64,000 nt of DNA from Lachnospiraceae bacterium (GCA_017472605.1 JAFUPV010000019.1:1-64000); one strand, 5' to 3'. Positions 49,930 through 59,969 are shown, numbered from the stretch's first letter. Program-made: numbers and translations. The notes: generated by a model not told the origin, from the letters alone.

Positions 49930-50844
49930 ATGAAGCAGATCAAAACAGTTGCAATTGTGGGAATGGGAGCTCTTGGACTTCTTTATGGCACACATATTCT
50001 GGATCAGAAAGGTCAATCCGGCGTGTTCTATGTGATGGACAGTGAACGGGTGAAGAAATATCAGGGAAAGACCTTCTCCAGAAATGGCGTTCCCTACCAA
50101 CTGCCGATCTGTGACAGCAAAGAGGCAAAACCGGTGGATCTGGTGATCGTAGCCGTGAAATATACCGGACTGGCATCCGCCATTGAGGCAATCAGCGGAT
50201 GTGTCGGGGAGCAGACAATCATCATGTCTGTGCTCAACGGCATTACCAGCGAGGATATTATCGCAGAGCGCTACGGAAGAAATCACCTGATCGAAACGGT
50301 GGCTCAGGGAATGGATGCCATGAAGTTTGGCCAGTCGCTGACCTTTACCAGAATGGGAGAGCTGCGCATTGGCGCAAAGGATCCGTGCGAAAGAGAAAAT
50401 CTGGAAGCGGTAAAAGCGTACTTTGATGAAATTTCTCTTCCATATACGGTTGACGAGGATATTGTCTGGCGAATGTGGGGAAAATTCATGTTAAACGTGG
50501 GAATCAACCAGACCTGCATGGTCTATGAGACCAACTACAAAGGCTGTCTGGATCCTGGGGAAGCCAACCGCACCATGATTGCTGCCATGCGGGAAGTGAT
50601 TGCGATCAGTCAGGCAGAAGGAATTCATCTTGGCGAACAGGATCTGAATGACTATGTGGACCTGTTAAAAACACTGTCACCGGAGGGAATGCCTTCCATG
50701 CGCCAGGACGGAGTTGCCCGCCGGCCTTCAGAAGTGGAAATGTTTGCCGGCGCAGTGATCGAACTGGCAAGGAAACATAAGATCTATGTTCCCGCAAATC
50801 AGTTTCTTTATGACCGTGTGAAAGAAATGGAGGCAGCTTACTGA
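49930..50844 (+). CDS. Ketopantoate reductase family protein
   Basis: 304 residues. KTVAIVGMGALGLLYGTHIL is the Rossmann NADP loop; VIVAVKYTGLASAIEAISGC, SVLNGITSEDIIAERYG and WGKFMLNVGINQTCMVYETN are typical of the PanE/ApbA family, which makes pantoate for coenzyme A. No panB/panC is adjacent and the gene precedes a peptide importer, so another 2-oxo-acid substrate is possible. The start follows GGGGTGAAACG. The stop codon lies in the first unit of a 28-bp tandem repeat. Confidence 0.88.
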   Translation: MKQIKTVAIVGMGALGLLYGTHILDQKGQSGVFYVMDSERVKKYQGKTFSRNGVPYQLPICDSKEAKPVDLVIVAVKYTGLASAIEAISGCVGEQTIIMSVLNGITSEDIIAERYGRNHLIETVAQGMDAMKFGQSLTFTRMGELRIGAKDPCERENLEAVKAYFDEISLPYTVDEDIVWRMWGKFMLNVGINQTCMVYETNYKGCLDPGEANRTMIAAMREVIAISQAEGIHLGEQDLNDYVDLLKTLSPEGMPSMRQDGVARRPSEVEMFAGAVIELARKHKIYVPANQFLYDRVKEMEAAY

Positions 50845-50924
50845 CCGGAAGCAGGGAAAGCAGCCACTGTGACCGGAAGCAGGAAACATCGCCGCTGTGA
50901 CTGGCTGCAGGGAATCAACCGTGA
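50842..50924. repeat. 28-bp tandem repeat, three copies
   Basis: TGACCGGAAGCAGGGAAAGC-type units of 28, 28 and 27 bases; the first T-G-A is the stop codon of the ketopantoate reductase-like gene. The third copy is diverged. Confidence 0.82.
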
Positions 50925-51035
50925 TGATATGGATGATTACCGGATATGCAGCAGAAACTATGTGTAAGAAGTTACACAAAACGAAAAACGTGCAGATGCA
51001 CAGAATTTGCATGAACAGCATGCAGGAGGAGAAAC

Positions 51036-52535
51036 ATGAAGAGACAAATTGGTATCATAACAGCAATGACACTCGCAATGACCGGTATGATGACAATTTC
51101 CGCACCGGCATTGGCAGAAGAAGAGGAACCGGTAATCGTAAGAGCCAGCATTGGCGCAGAACCGGATAATTTAAATCCGTGGATGTCCGCCGCGACCGAT
51201 ACGGAAGCGATTTTCCTCAATGTGTTTGAGGGACTGGTTCGTTTCGATGAAACAGGCGCAGTTATTCCGGGACTGGCAGAGGAATGGGAGATTTCCGATG
51301 ACGGACTGACCTATACCTTCCACCTTCGCGATGACGTGACGTTCCATAACGGAGAGCAGCTGACCGCTGAGGATGTGGTCTATTCCTATGAAACGCTTTC
51401 CGGACTGAACGGTGAGGACCCGATTTCCTCCAAATTTGCGACAATTACAGCAATTGAAGCACCGGATGACTTTACAGTGATCCTGACGCTTTCCGAAGCC
51501 AACTCCGCGTTTCTGCAGCTGACAAGAGTTGCAGTGCTGCCGGAAGGCTATGAGGAGCAGTCAACCGCACCGGTTGGAACCGGCCCATTTGCATTTGTGG
51601 AATATGTTCCGGGTCAGAAGATGGTTCTTGAGAAATATGAAGATTATTACGATGAAGAGCGGATGCCGCAGATTGACGGAGCCGAGATCTATATCATGAC
51701 CGATGAGAGCGCGGTTGTCAATGCGCTTCAGTCCGGTCAGCTGGATCTGGGAACGGTTTATGCCGATACGGCTGACTATGTCATCGGCGATTTTGAGGTT
51801 TACAGTTCCCCGCAGAACATGGTGCAGCTTTTTGCACTGAATAACAGCGTGGAACCCTTCGATGATGTGCGGGTGCGTCAGGCATTTAACTACGTGATTG
51901 ACAAGCAGCAGATCATTGATCTTGTGTTCTCCGGCTATGCGACAGAGCTGTACTCCAACTTCAGCCCGGTGATGGCTGTGTACTACAATGACGAGCTGAC
52001 CGATTACTATGCGACAGACGTGGAGAAGGCGAAGGAGCTGATGAAGGAGGCCGGCTATGAGGATGGACTGGAAATCACCATCACGGTTCCGTCCAACTAT
52101 CAGAAGCATGTGGACACGGCCCAGGTAATCGTGGAACAGCTGAAGCAGATCAATGTGGATGCCGAGATTGAACTGATCGAGTGGGGAACCTGGCTGGAGG
52201 ATGTCTATACCAGTTTTGATTACCAGACTACCATTGTCGGCCTGACCGGAAAGCTGGATCCCAACGACATTCTCGCCCGTTATACAACCGGTTTTAAGAG
52301 AAATTTCATGGAGTATTCCAACGAGAACTTTGACAAGCTGATCAGCGATGCGCTGACTGCTTCCGAAGAGGAACGGGTGGAAATGTATAAAGAGTGCCAG
52401 AAGATCCTGACGGAGGATGCGGCTGCCGTGTGGATCAGTGATCCGAACCAGATTGTAATCACAAGAAGCGACCTGAAGGGATATACCTTCTATCCGGTTG
52501 GATTTATGGATCTGAGCAAACTTTATTTTGAGTAA
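51036..52535 (+). CDS. Oligopeptide/dipeptide ABC transporter substrate-binding protein
   Basis: 499 residues, SBP family 5. Signal peptide (RQIGIITAMTLAMTGMMTIS with APALAEEE cleavage) followed by the family opening RASIGAEPDNLNPW, EWEISDDGLTYTFHLRDDVT and FHNGEQLTAEDVVYSY. It binds short peptides for the permease genes behind it. In Gram-positive bacteria such proteins are normally lipoproteins, but there is no Cys at the cleavage region, so it may be retained in another way. A hairpin after the gene may let it be made in excess of the permeases. The start follows AGGAGG. Confidence 0.95.
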   Translation: MKRQIGIITAMTLAMTGMMTISAPALAEEEEPVIVRASIGAEPDNLNPWMSAATDTEAIFLNVFEGLVRFDETGAVIPGLAEEWEISDDGLTYTFHLRDDVTFHNGEQLTAEDVVYSYETLSGLNGEDPISSKFATITAIEAPDDFTVILTLSEANSAFLQLTRVAVLPEGYEEQSTAPVGTGPFAFVEYVPGQKMVLEKYEDYYDEERMPQIDGAEIYIMTDESAVVNALQSGQLDLGTVYADTADYVIGDFEVYSSPQNMVQLFALNNSVEPFDDVRVRQAFNYVIDKQQIIDLVFSGYATELYSNFSPVMAVYYNDELTDYYATDVEKAKELMKEAGYEDGLEITITVPSNYQKHVDTAQVIVEQLKQINVDAEIELIEWGTWLEDVYTSFDYQTTIVGLTGKLDPNDILARYTTGFKRNFMEYSNENFDKLISDALTASEEERVEMYKECQKILTEDAAAVWISDPNQIVITRSDLKGYTFYPVGFMDLSKLYFE

Positions 52536-52560
52536 TCATGCAGAATTGATGAGCTGCCGG

Positions 52561-52582
52561 CTGCCTTGACAGAAGGCAGTTT
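52561..52582 (+). terminator. Attenuating hairpin inside the peptide importer operon
   Basis: CTGCCTT-GACAG-AAGGCAG followed by TTT, between binding-protein and permease genes. A second hairpin (CGAAGGTG/CACCTTCG, 52707-52729) stands nearer the permease start. Such elements are common where the binding protein must be more abundant. Confidence 0.6.
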
Positions 52583-52766
52583 GTCCGGTGAGATATCGAT
52601 TTTATGAAAAATCAATCAGCCATCCGGCTGACTGTATGCGGACAGGATGCGCGGTGCCGGGGGACTGGTGCCGCGTTTTTTCATTCGGATCGACTATGCA
52701 TCCAGACGAAGGTGCCAGTGACACCTTCGATCGGATCCTACTCTTTTTCACAGCAAGGAGTAACAT

Positions 52767-53708
52767 ATGATTTTCTATCTTAAGAAAGCAGCAGGACTGC
52801 TGGTGACACTGATCCTTGTGTCCGTGATCACCTTCGGTGTTTTTCAGATTCTTCCGGGAAATCCGGTGTATATTATTCTTGGTGTCGATGCGGATCCGGC
52901 TCAGGCGGCTGCGCTGGAAAAAGCACTTGGACTGGACCGCCCGATGGCAGAACGGTATCTGGACTGGATCGCTGGTCTGTTTCGCGGGGACCTGGGAATG
53001 TCCTACCGGTATCAGCAGCCGGTGTCGGAGCTTTTGAGCTCTGCGCTGGAGGTAACAGGAAGTCTGGCGGTCGTGACGCTGGTTCTGACCGTGCTGATCG
53101 GTGTTCCGGTGGGCATCTGGCTTGCCGGTCACAGTCATAAAAAGTACAGCGTGATCGTTTCCATGCTGTCTCAGGTCAGTCTTTCGGTTCCGGGCTTCTG
53201 CATGGCTGTGTTCTTAAGCAGTGTGTTTGCGGTCAGCCTTCGCTGGCTTCCCTCCATGGGCTTTGTTTCCTGGTCGGACAGCCCTGTGGAATGGCTGCGC
53301 TCTCTGCTTCTTCCGTCTCTGTCGCTGGCCCTTGGTTCCTCTTCCGTGCTGATCCGTTATGTCAAAGTTTCCGTCACCAATCAGCAGAAGCAGGATTATG
53401 TCCGCACCGCCTACAGCAAAGGGCTGAAAAAAACGCGGGTGATGTATGGACATGTGGTCAGAAATTCTCTGATTCCGGTGATTACCATTCTCGGAATGAC
53501 AGCTGCAGATATTCTTGGCGGAAGTATTATCATTGAAAATGTGTTTTCGATGCCGGGGATCGGCCGTCTGATTTCCGTTTCGATCACAAGCCGTGACCTG
53601 CCTTTGCTGCAGGGGCTGACGCTGTATCTGGCGGTGATCGTTGTTGTCTGCAATTTTGTCGTGGATCTGATCTATTCCGTTGTGGATCCGCGGATTCGCT
53701 TGAAGTAA
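52767..53708 (+). CDS. Peptide ABC transporter permease (DppB/OppB type)
   Basis: 313 residues with six membrane helices. It starts with FYLKKAAGLLVTLILVSVIT and has the DppB features IAGLFRGDLGMSYRYQQPV and the coupling-helix EAA-type loop KQDYVRTAYSKGLKKTRVMY. NVFSMPGIGRLISVSITSRD and LIYSVVDPRIRLK at the end are characteristic. It forms the channel with the next permease. ATG follows AAGGAG. The next gene starts 12 bases after the stop. Confidence 0.95.
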   Translation: MIFYLKKAAGLLVTLILVSVITFGVFQILPGNPVYIILGVDADPAQAAALEKALGLDRPMAERYLDWIAGLFRGDLGMSYRYQQPVSELLSSALEVTGSLAVVTLVLTVLIGVPVGIWLAGHSHKKYSVIVSMLSQVSLSVPGFCMAVFLSSVFAVSLRWLPSMGFVSWSDSPVEWLRSLLLPSLSLALGSSSVLIRYVKVSVTNQQKQDYVRTAYSKGLKKTRVMYGHVVRNSLIPVITILGMTAADILGGSIIIENVFSMPGIGRLISVSITSRDLPLLQGLTLYLAVIVVVCNFVVDLIYSVVDPRIRLK

Positions 53709-53720
53709 GGAGGGGACCAA

Positions 53721-54530
53721 ATGAAGAAATATGTTTCTGATATCAGTTTCTGTGTTGGTCTTGCTCTTGTTTCCATCATGCTGCTTGTTCTCTGTGTCAG
53801 CTTTTTTTGGCTGCCCTGTGACCCGGAGGCAATGAGTGGACTTCTGAAGCTGAAACCGCCCAGTCCGGAACACTGGCTTGGCACGGATCAGTTTGGCCGC
53901 GACATTGCCAGCCGGATCATGAAAGGAATCCAGATTTCCTTCCTGATTGGAGCCATTGTTGTGGCGGCAGGCGGCGTGATCGGTGTTCTTCTTGGCGCAT
54001 GTTCCGGCTATTTCGGCGGATGGGTTGACAGCGTAATCATGAAGGTGATTGATGCCCAGATGGCCTTCCCCGGTGTTCTTCTGGCGCTGATGCTGATCGC
54101 TGTGTTTGGAAACGGCATCGGCAACACGATTCTTGCACTGTCAATCATGTCGATCCCCCGTTTTGTGAGAATTTCGCGCAGCGGCTTTCTGCGTCTGAGA
54201 GAAGCTGACTTCGTCCGCGCCGAAAAGGTGCGTGGGGCTTCGGCACCGCGGATCATGTTCATACACATTCTGCCCAATCTGATGTCGGAGCTTGCAGCAA
54301 CGGCATCCTTGACGTTTGCCAGTGCCGTCATGTCCGAAGCCGGTCTGAGTTACCTTGGCCTTGGCATTACTCCGCCGGATCCCAGTCTTGGCCGGATGCT
54401 CAGTGAGGCGCAGGGAACGATCCTGCGGGCGCCCTGGTATGTGCTGATTCCGGCAGGTGTGATCACGGTTCTGGTTATGGGCTTTAATCTGCTGGGCGAT
54501 GGAATTCAGCAGGTCAATGAGAGACGGTAA
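53721..54530 (+). CDS. Peptide ABC transporter permease (DppC/OppC type)
   Basis: 269 residues with five to six membrane helices. WLGTDQFGRDIASRIMKGIQ is the DppC signature near residue 52, and the cytoplasmic loop FVRAEKVRGASAPRIMFIHI contacts the ATPases. It pairs with the preceding permease. The start follows AAGGAGG. The ATPase genes follow after about 100 bases. Confidence 0.95.
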   Translation: MKKYVSDISFCVGLALVSIMLLVLCVSFFWLPCDPEAMSGLLKLKPPSPEHWLGTDQFGRDIASRIMKGIQISFLIGAIVVAAGGVIGVLLGACSGYFGGWVDSVIMKVIDAQMAFPGVLLALMLIAVFGNGIGNTILALSIMSIPRFVRISRSGFLRLREADFVRAEKVRGASAPRIMFIHILPNLMSELAATASLTFASAVMSEAGLSYLGLGITPPDPSLGRMLSEAQGTILRAPWYVLIPAGVITVLVMGFNLLGDGIQQVNERR

Positions 54531-54629
54531 GACGGAGAAGAATGGAAACTAATAAATTGGTTTGCCGATGGCAGGATTCTGCAGAGACAGTCATTGGCAG
54601 AAAATGGTGAAACAGGAGGAAGCGTGGAT

Positions 54630-55706
54630 ATGAGTGATATCGTGTGCAGTCTGCAGGATTTTTCTCTGCAGTTTCGGGAAGATGGAACGTGGTATCCGGC
54701 TGTTTCGGACCTGAATCTGGAAATCCATGCCGGGGAAATGGTTGCGCTGATTGGCGAGTCCGGCTGTGGAAAGTCAGTAACCGCTCTTTCTCTGATGGGA
54801 CTTTGGCCCGAGGAAGCGAGGGTATCCGGCAGTCTGGTGATGCAGGGGGAAAATCTGCTTGCCATGGACAGTCGCCGATGGGCAGAATACCGCGGCAGTC
54901 AGGTCTCCATGATCTTTCAGGAGCCGATGACGGCGCTGAATCCGCTGATCAAAGTGGGAAAGCAGATTCGGGAAAATGTGCTGGTTCACCAGCATGTTAC
55001 GCGAAGAGAAGCAAAGCAGCAGGTACTTGGGATGATGAAGCAGGCAGGTCTGCCGGATGTGGAGGCGCTGTATCACTGCTATCCCCACCAGCTGTCCGGC
55101 GGCCAGCGGCAGCGGATCATGATTGCCATGGCGATGATCAACCATCCGTCGCTGCTGATTGCCGATGAGCCGACGACGGCGCTGGATGTGACGATTCAGG
55201 CTCAGATCATGGAGCTGATGCGTCAGATGAACCGGGAGCTTGGCAGCGCAGTGCTTCTGATTTCCCATGATCTTGGAGTCGTAAAAAATCTCTGCAGCCG
55301 CGCATACATCATGTATGCCGGTCATGTGGTGGAATCCGGGCCGGTGGCAGAGCTTCTTCAGAACCCCATGCACCCCTATACAAGGGGACTGGTGGCCGCA
55401 ATTCCCGGACCGCACTGCCGGGATCAGGAACTGGCGTCGATCCCCGGGACAGTTCCGGCTCTGAATGCCCGGCTCCAAATCGGATGCGGCTTCTGCAATC
55501 GGTGTGCGTGGAAGACGGACATCTGCGAAAAGGAGACGCCGCAGCTGAAAACGGTCGGAAACCGGATGGTGCGGTGTCACCGGGTGAGTGAGCAGGAGCA
55601 TGGGAAGCGGAGTGCGGACAAAGGAGAAGGTCTGGAAGGCGAAGGTCAGAATTCGGCCGCAAACGTGTCTGACGCAGAAATAGAAAGAAGGTGTGTGCAT
55701 GTCTAA
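54630..55706 (+). CDS. Peptide ABC transporter ATP-binding protein (OppD/DppD type)
   Basis: 358 residues from the ATG at 54630 (AGGAGGA site); an upstream ATG at 54594 lacks one. Walker [10 protein letters not shown], signature [10 protein letters not shown], Walker [13 protein letters not shown] and H-loop SHDLGV are complete. The C-terminal oligo_HPY region holds Cys in [14 protein letters not shown] and RCH, a cluster site known in DppD. The last 60 residues are charged and unlike the family. Its end overlaps the start of the second ATPase by eight bases. Confidence 0.95.
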   Translation: MSDIVCSLQDFSLQFREDGTWYPAVSDLNLEIHAGEMVALIGESGCGKSVTALSLMGLWPEEARVSGSLVMQGENLLAMDSRRWAEYRGSQVSMIFQEPMTALNPLIKVGKQIRENVLVHQHVTRREAKQQVLGMMKQAGLPDVEALYHCYPHQLSGGQRQRIMIAMAMINHPSLLIADEPTTALDVTIQAQIMELMRQMNRELGSAVLLISHDLGVVKNLCSRAYIMYAGHVVESGPVAELLQNPMHPYTRGLVAAIPGPHCRDQELASIPGTVPALNARLQIGCGFCNRCAWKTDICEKETPQLKTVGNRMVRCHRVSEQEHGKRSADKGEGLEGEGQNSAANVSDAEIERRCVHV

Positions 55707-56736
55707 GAAGAACAGCTCTCAGATGGCTGAGAAGATGGAGGGGAATGAGTCCGGGAATGCGGAGACTCAGGAGCCTGGGAAGATGGCTGCCACAGTACCT
55801 GAAAAACTGATTACGATCGACCATGTGACGAAAATCTACCGGGATGGCGGAAGAAGCGCGGTGAAGGCGGTTGATGATCTGTGTCTGGATATCTATAAGG
55901 GAGAAACCCTTGGTCTGGTTGGTGAGTCCGGCTGCGGAAAGTCCACAACAGGAAATCTGCTGGTCCGGCTCCTTCAGACGGACGAGGGCTCCATCACCTA
56001 TAGAGGGCAGGACATCACAAAGATGAGCGAAAAGCAGTTTCATCCGCTGCGCCGCAACATTCAGATGGTGTTCCAGGATCCCTATTCCTCCATCAATCCG
56101 AAGAAGAAAATCGGCTGGCTCCTGGAGGAACCGCTGGTGATCCATCACAAGAAACTGTCAAAGGAAGAGCGGCAGGAAAAAGTGAAGGAAATGCTCCGTG
56201 TTGTCGGCCTTGATGAGGAATACAGAAACCGTTATCCCAGACAGCTGTCCGGCGGTCAGCGCCAGCGCGTCAGCATTGCTCTGGCTCTGATCCTGAATCC
56301 GGCATTTATCGTAGCCGATGAACCGGTATCCGCGCTGGATGTTTCTGTGCAGGCGCAGATCCTGAATCTGATGAAGAAGCTGCAGAAGGAGTATTCACTG
56401 ACCTATCTGTTCATTTCTCATGACCTGAATGTGGTGTCCTATCTGTCAGACCGGATCGGAGTCATGTACCTGGGAAACCTGGTAGAGCTTGGCTCCTGGG
56501 AACAGGTTTCCACCCGCCCGCGTCATCCCTATACGCAGGCTCTGTTTGCCGCTGCAAACGCAGAGGAGAGCAACGGAACGCCGCTTCTGCAGGGAGACGT
56601 TCCCAGTCCGTCGGATCCGCCGTCGGGATGCCCGTTTCATACGCGCTGTCCGCAATGCATGGAGAGGTGCAGAAGGGAGAAGCCGGTGCTGACGGAAATA
56701 GAGGATGGGTGGAAGGCGGCATGTTTTCTGGAGTGA
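55699..56736 (+). CDS. Peptide ABC transporter ATP-binding protein (OppF/DppF type)
   Basis: 345 residues from the ATG at 55699 (AAGG site; a GTG at 55693 is the alternative). A charged 30-residue head precedes the ATPase: Walker [25 protein letters not shown], signature [10 protein letters not shown], Walker B FIVADEPVSALD. The end (GCPFHTRCPQCMERC) is the Cys-rich OppF tail. It completes a five-gene importer (binding protein, two permeases, two ATPases). The carrier gene that follows begins 45 bases later. Confidence 0.95.
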   Translation: MSKKNSSQMAEKMEGNESGNAETQEPGKMAATVPEKLITIDHVTKIYRDGGRSAVKAVDDLCLDIYKGETLGLVGESGCGKSTTGNLLVRLLQTDEGSITYRGQDITKMSEKQFHPLRRNIQMVFQDPYSSINPKKKIGWLLEEPLVIHHKKLSKEERQEKVKEMLRVVGLDEEYRNRYPRQLSGGQRQRVSIALALILNPAFIVADEPVSALDVSVQAQILNLMKKLQKEYSLTYLFISHDLNVVSYLSDRIGVMYLGNLVELGSWEQVSTRPRHPYTQALFAAANAEESNGTPLLQGDVPSPSDPPSGCPFHTRCPQCMERCRREKPVLTEIEDGWKAACFLE

Positions 56737-56781
56737 GTGTGTAAACGGATATATATATCATCTACGAATGGGAAAAATCGA

Positions 56782-58275
56782 ATGAAAACACAAAATGAGA
56801 AAAAAGGCCTGAACGTCAGCGTCCGTTCCTTCCTGACAGCAATTGCCGTATTGCTTGCACTGATGGTTCTGACTTATGTGCTGACGCTGATGATTCCGGG
56901 CGGCCGTTATGAGCGGATCCTGGATGACAACGGCAATTGGATTATTGACACGTCTGTTGCTTTTCAGTACACAGATGGCGGTATGCCATTTTGGAAATGG
57001 CTTCTTTCACCGATTCTGGTGCTGGGAGCGGAGGGGAATGGAACGCTGATTGCGGTAATTCTTTTTCTGCTGGTTGTAGGAGGCGTGTTCAACAGTCTGG
57101 AGAAGTGCGGACTGATGAAGTATATGATGGATCGAATTGTGAACCGGTTCGGACATGCACGCTATCGGCTGCTGGCAGTAATGATTCTGTTTTTCATGGC
57201 TCTTGGAGCGTTTATCGGCTCGTTTGAGGAGTGCGTACCGCTTGTGCCGCTGGTTGTTGCACTGGCGGTTCGTCTGGGATGGGATCCGCTGACAGGAATG
57301 GGAATGAGCATTCTGGCTGCCGGATGCGGATTTGCCAGCGGTGTCTGCAATCCATTTACGGTCGGTGTTGCCCAACGCGTGGCCGGACTCCCCATGTTTT
57401 CCGGCATGTGGTTCCGTCTGATTGGCTTTGTCTTCATCTACCTGCTGCTGTGGTGGTTTGTCCGAAATCATGCGAAGAAGGTGGATCGGATGACGGAAAG
57501 CGGCCAGCAAAAGCGTGGTTGGGGAGCAAAGACGTGTACACCGGAACGCGAATCCGGCATAGAGCCTCCACTTGCTTCCGGCGCAGGAGCTTCGTCAGAC
57601 AAACCGTTTGCAGCAGATAAGAAAATGGATCGAGCGCTGATCTGTTTTGCGGGAATTGTCGGAACCGGCATCCTTCTGCTTCTGTGCTCTGCTTTTATCA
57701 CTGCCCTTCAGAGCTATTCCATGATTCTGGTAGCGGTGATGTTTCTTGCGGCGGGGATTGCAGCTTCGCTTCTGACAGGAATGGGAGCGAAGAAGATGGG
57801 AACGGCATTCAAAAACGGAATCCTGAGCATCCTGCCCGCCGTTCTCCTGATCCTCATGGCAAGCTCCATCAAGTACATTCTGACAGAAGCAAACATTCTG
57901 GATACGATCCTTTACTATGCGGTCACCTATGCAGGCACCCTGCCCGGATGGATGGTAATCCTCTTCATCTATCTGCTTGTCCTGGTCATGAATTTCTTCA
58001 TTGCCACCGGATCTGCCAAGGCAATCCTGATGATTCCGCTGATTACGCCGCTGGCGCAGATGTTTGGAATCTCCGCCCAGTTGTGTGTGCTGGCATATGC
58101 CTTTGGCGATGGATTTTCCAATGCCTTCTATCCGACCAATCCGGTTCTTCTGATCAGTCTGGAGCTGGCTGGTGTCAGCTATGGGAAATGGGCGAAGTGG
58201 AGCATTCGCTTTCAGCTGATGAATCTGGTTCTGACAAGTCTGCTTTTGCTGGCTGGATTTGCAATTGGATATTAG
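56782..58275 (+). CDS. YfcC-family carrier (DcuC/ArcD-like)
   Basis: 497 residues with about twelve membrane helices. LTYVLTLMIPGGRYERILDD near the start, ALGAFIGSFEECVPLVPLVV and the second-half FIATGSAKAILMIPLITPLA match the YfcC (C4-dicarboxylate anaerobic carrier) family; GDGFSNAFYPTNPVLLISLE is a conserved late block. A hydrophilic loop (about 235-285) divides the halves. Members carry amino acids or dicarboxylates. Next to a peptide importer it may export or take up an amino acid. The ATG at 56782 fits the family start; a frame continuing upstream is unlikely. Confidence 0.9.
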   Translation: MKTQNEKKGLNVSVRSFLTAIAVLLALMVLTYVLTLMIPGGRYERILDDNGNWIIDTSVAFQYTDGGMPFWKWLLSPILVLGAEGNGTLIAVILFLLVVGGVFNSLEKCGLMKYMMDRIVNRFGHARYRLLAVMILFFMALGAFIGSFEECVPLVPLVVALAVRLGWDPLTGMGMSILAAGCGFASGVCNPFTVGVAQRVAGLPMFSGMWFRLIGFVFIYLLLWWFVRNHAKKVDRMTESGQQKRGWGAKTCTPERESGIEPPLASGAGASSDKPFAADKKMDRALICFAGIVGTGILLLLCSAFITALQSYSMILVAVMFLAAGIAASLLTGMGAKKMGTAFKNGILSILPAVLLILMASSIKYILTEANILDTILYYAVTYAGTLPGWMVILFIYLLVLVMNFFIATGSAKAILMIPLITPLAQMFGISAQLCVLAYAFGDGFSNAFYPTNPVLLISLELAGVSYGKWAKWSIRFQLMNLVLTSLLLLAGFAIGY

Positions 58276-58373
58276 TACATGTGAATAAAAAAGATTCATC
58301 GCATTTGTCTGTGATGGAAGGGAACAATCGATAGATCCCTGTATAAGATACAAAAGAAAGAAGGAACAAAATT

Positions 58374-58934
58374 ATGAGTACACAGAAATTCACATTAACC
58401 TATCCCTGGGACACCAATGGATACAAGCCGGAGGTTGAATTTTTCCTCACCGTAACCGATGCCGGATTTTCCATGTGCATTACAGCAAAGGAAAGCAATC
58501 CGCGCAGAGTCGAAACAAAGCATCTGAACTTTGTTCATCCGGACAGCTGTGTGGAGTGGTTTGTCAACTTCATGCCCCAAAACTGCGACCGCTATTTCAA
58601 TTTTGAAGTAAATGCCAATGGAACGATGTATGTTGCATTCCGGAAAGACCGGTATGATTACCAGCTGCTGACCGAAGAGGACGTAGAGTCGCTGGGAATC
58701 AAAGCGGAAGTCCGTGAAAGCGAGTGGGAAGTAATTTACACCGTACCGTTTGCGTTGATTGAGAAGTACATTCCGGGTTATCAGTTTACCGACGGAATGG
58801 AGATTCGCGCGAATTTCTACAAGTGCGGCGATGAAACCGAATATCCGCACTATGGTTTATGGAATCCGATTGATGTAGTTGAGCCGGATTTCCACAGACC
58901 GGAATTCTTTGGTGCAGTTGTTGTAAGCAGATAA
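58374..58934 (+). CDS. CBM9-like carbohydrate-binding protein, cytoplasmic
   Basis: 186 residues without signal peptide. A beta-sandwich pattern with SCVEWFVNFMPQNCDRYFNF (about 61-80), TMYVAFRKDRYDY and HYGLWNPIDVVEPDFHRPEF near the end matches carbohydrate-binding family 9-like proteins. Such stand-alone intracellular members are common in clostridia but their role is not settled. Start follows GAAGGAAC. It is followed by the LysR gene after 75 bases. Confidence 0.82.
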   Translation: MSTQKFTLTYPWDTNGYKPEVEFFLTVTDAGFSMCITAKESNPRRVETKHLNFVHPDSCVEWFVNFMPQNCDRYFNFEVNANGTMYVAFRKDRYDYQLLTEEDVESLGIKAEVRESEWEVIYTVPFALIEKYIPGYQFTDGMEIRANFYKCGDETEYPHYGLWNPIDVVEPDFHRPEFFGAVVVSR

Positions 58935-59009
58935 GATGTTGGATTCAGGCCTGTCTGGGAACGTGGAAACGGTTTCGGACAGGCAGTGGGGGAATACGAG
59001 GAAAGAATT

Positions 59010-59969
59010 ATGTTCAGCGGAATGAAATATGTATATGCAGTCTATAAAGAACGAAGCTTCTCGAAAGCTGCGGAAACTCTGTACATTTCCCAGCCTGCGC
59101 TCAGTGCGATGATCAAAAAGGTAGAAGCAAAAGTCGGAATGGAGCTGTTTGACCGAACCACAAGTCCGATCCGTCTGACCGAGTGCGGGAAACGCTACAT
59201 CGAAACTGCGGAGCGTATCATGGATCTGGAAAACGAATTTGCCTGCTATGTGGGCGACATCAATGAGCTGCGGACTGGAGAACTGTCTGTCGGCGGCTCC
59301 TACCTCTTTTCCGCGTTCGTTCTTCCACCGATCATCATGGAATTTTCCAGGAAATACCCCCATGTCAATGTGAATCTCTTCGAAGGTCACACGTCTCAGC
59401 TGGAGGAGAAGCTTTTTCAGGGGGAACTGGATCTGATCATCGATAACTACCTGCTGGAAGATTCCATTTACCAGAAATATGTGTTCATGGAAGAACACCT
59501 GATTCTGGCAGTGCCCAGAAGCTTTTCAGAAAACCGGCTGGTGGAAGCCTGCCAGCTTACCGCGGAGGACATCAAGAACAACCGGCATCTGGATCCGGAG
59601 CATCCGGCTGTGTCTCTGAAAGTCTTTGCCAATGAGCCCTTCGTTCTGCTGCGGCTGCATAACGATACCAGAAAACGTGTGGAATCCATCTGCGCAAGAG
59701 CGGGTGTAAAGCTGAACGTAACCATGATGCTGAATCAGCTTCTGACCACTTACCATCTGACCGGATTTGGAATGGGAGCGTCTGTCATCAGCGATACCGT
59801 CATCAAAAGCCAGGCCGTGGATCCGGAGATTGTGTACTATAAGATTGATGATCCGGAAGCAGTAAGACAGGTGTACCTGTATCACAGGAAAAGCAAGTTT
59901 CTGACGCGGAGTATGATGGAGTTCATGAAGATTGCCTTGCCAGGTGTGTTTGACGCGGGCAGATCATGA
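59010..59969 (+). CDS. LysR-family transcriptional regulator
   Basis: 319 residues from the ATG at 59010 (GAGGAAAG site). The winged HTH (YKERSFSKAAETLYISQPAL then SAMIKKVEAKVGMELFDR) is followed by a linker helix and a two-lobed effector domain (ELSVGGSYLFSAFVLPPIIM at about 92). LysR proteins usually control a neighbouring divergent or adjacent gene; here the aspartase lies convergent and the CBM9 gene is upstream. The effector is unknown. Confidence 0.92.
   Translation: MFSGMKYVYAVYKERSFSKAAETLYISQPALSAMIKKVEAKVGMELFDRTTSPIRLTECGKRYIETAERIMDLENEFACYVGDINELRTGELSVGGSYLFSAFVLPPIIMEFSRKYPHVNVNLFEGHTSQLEEKLFQGELDLIIDNYLLEDSIYQKYVFMEEHLILAVPRSFSENRLVEACQLTAEDIKNNRHLDPEHPAVSLKVFANEPFVLLRLHNDTRKRVESICARAGVKLNVTMMLNQLLTTYHLTGFGMGASVISDTVIKSQAVDPEIVYYKIDDPEAVRQVYLYHRKSKFLTRSMMEFMKIALPGVFDAGRS

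Noticed and set aside
52600-53138. Minus-strand frame in the peptide importer gap
   Set aside because: Antisense to the DppB gene with no recognisable domain.
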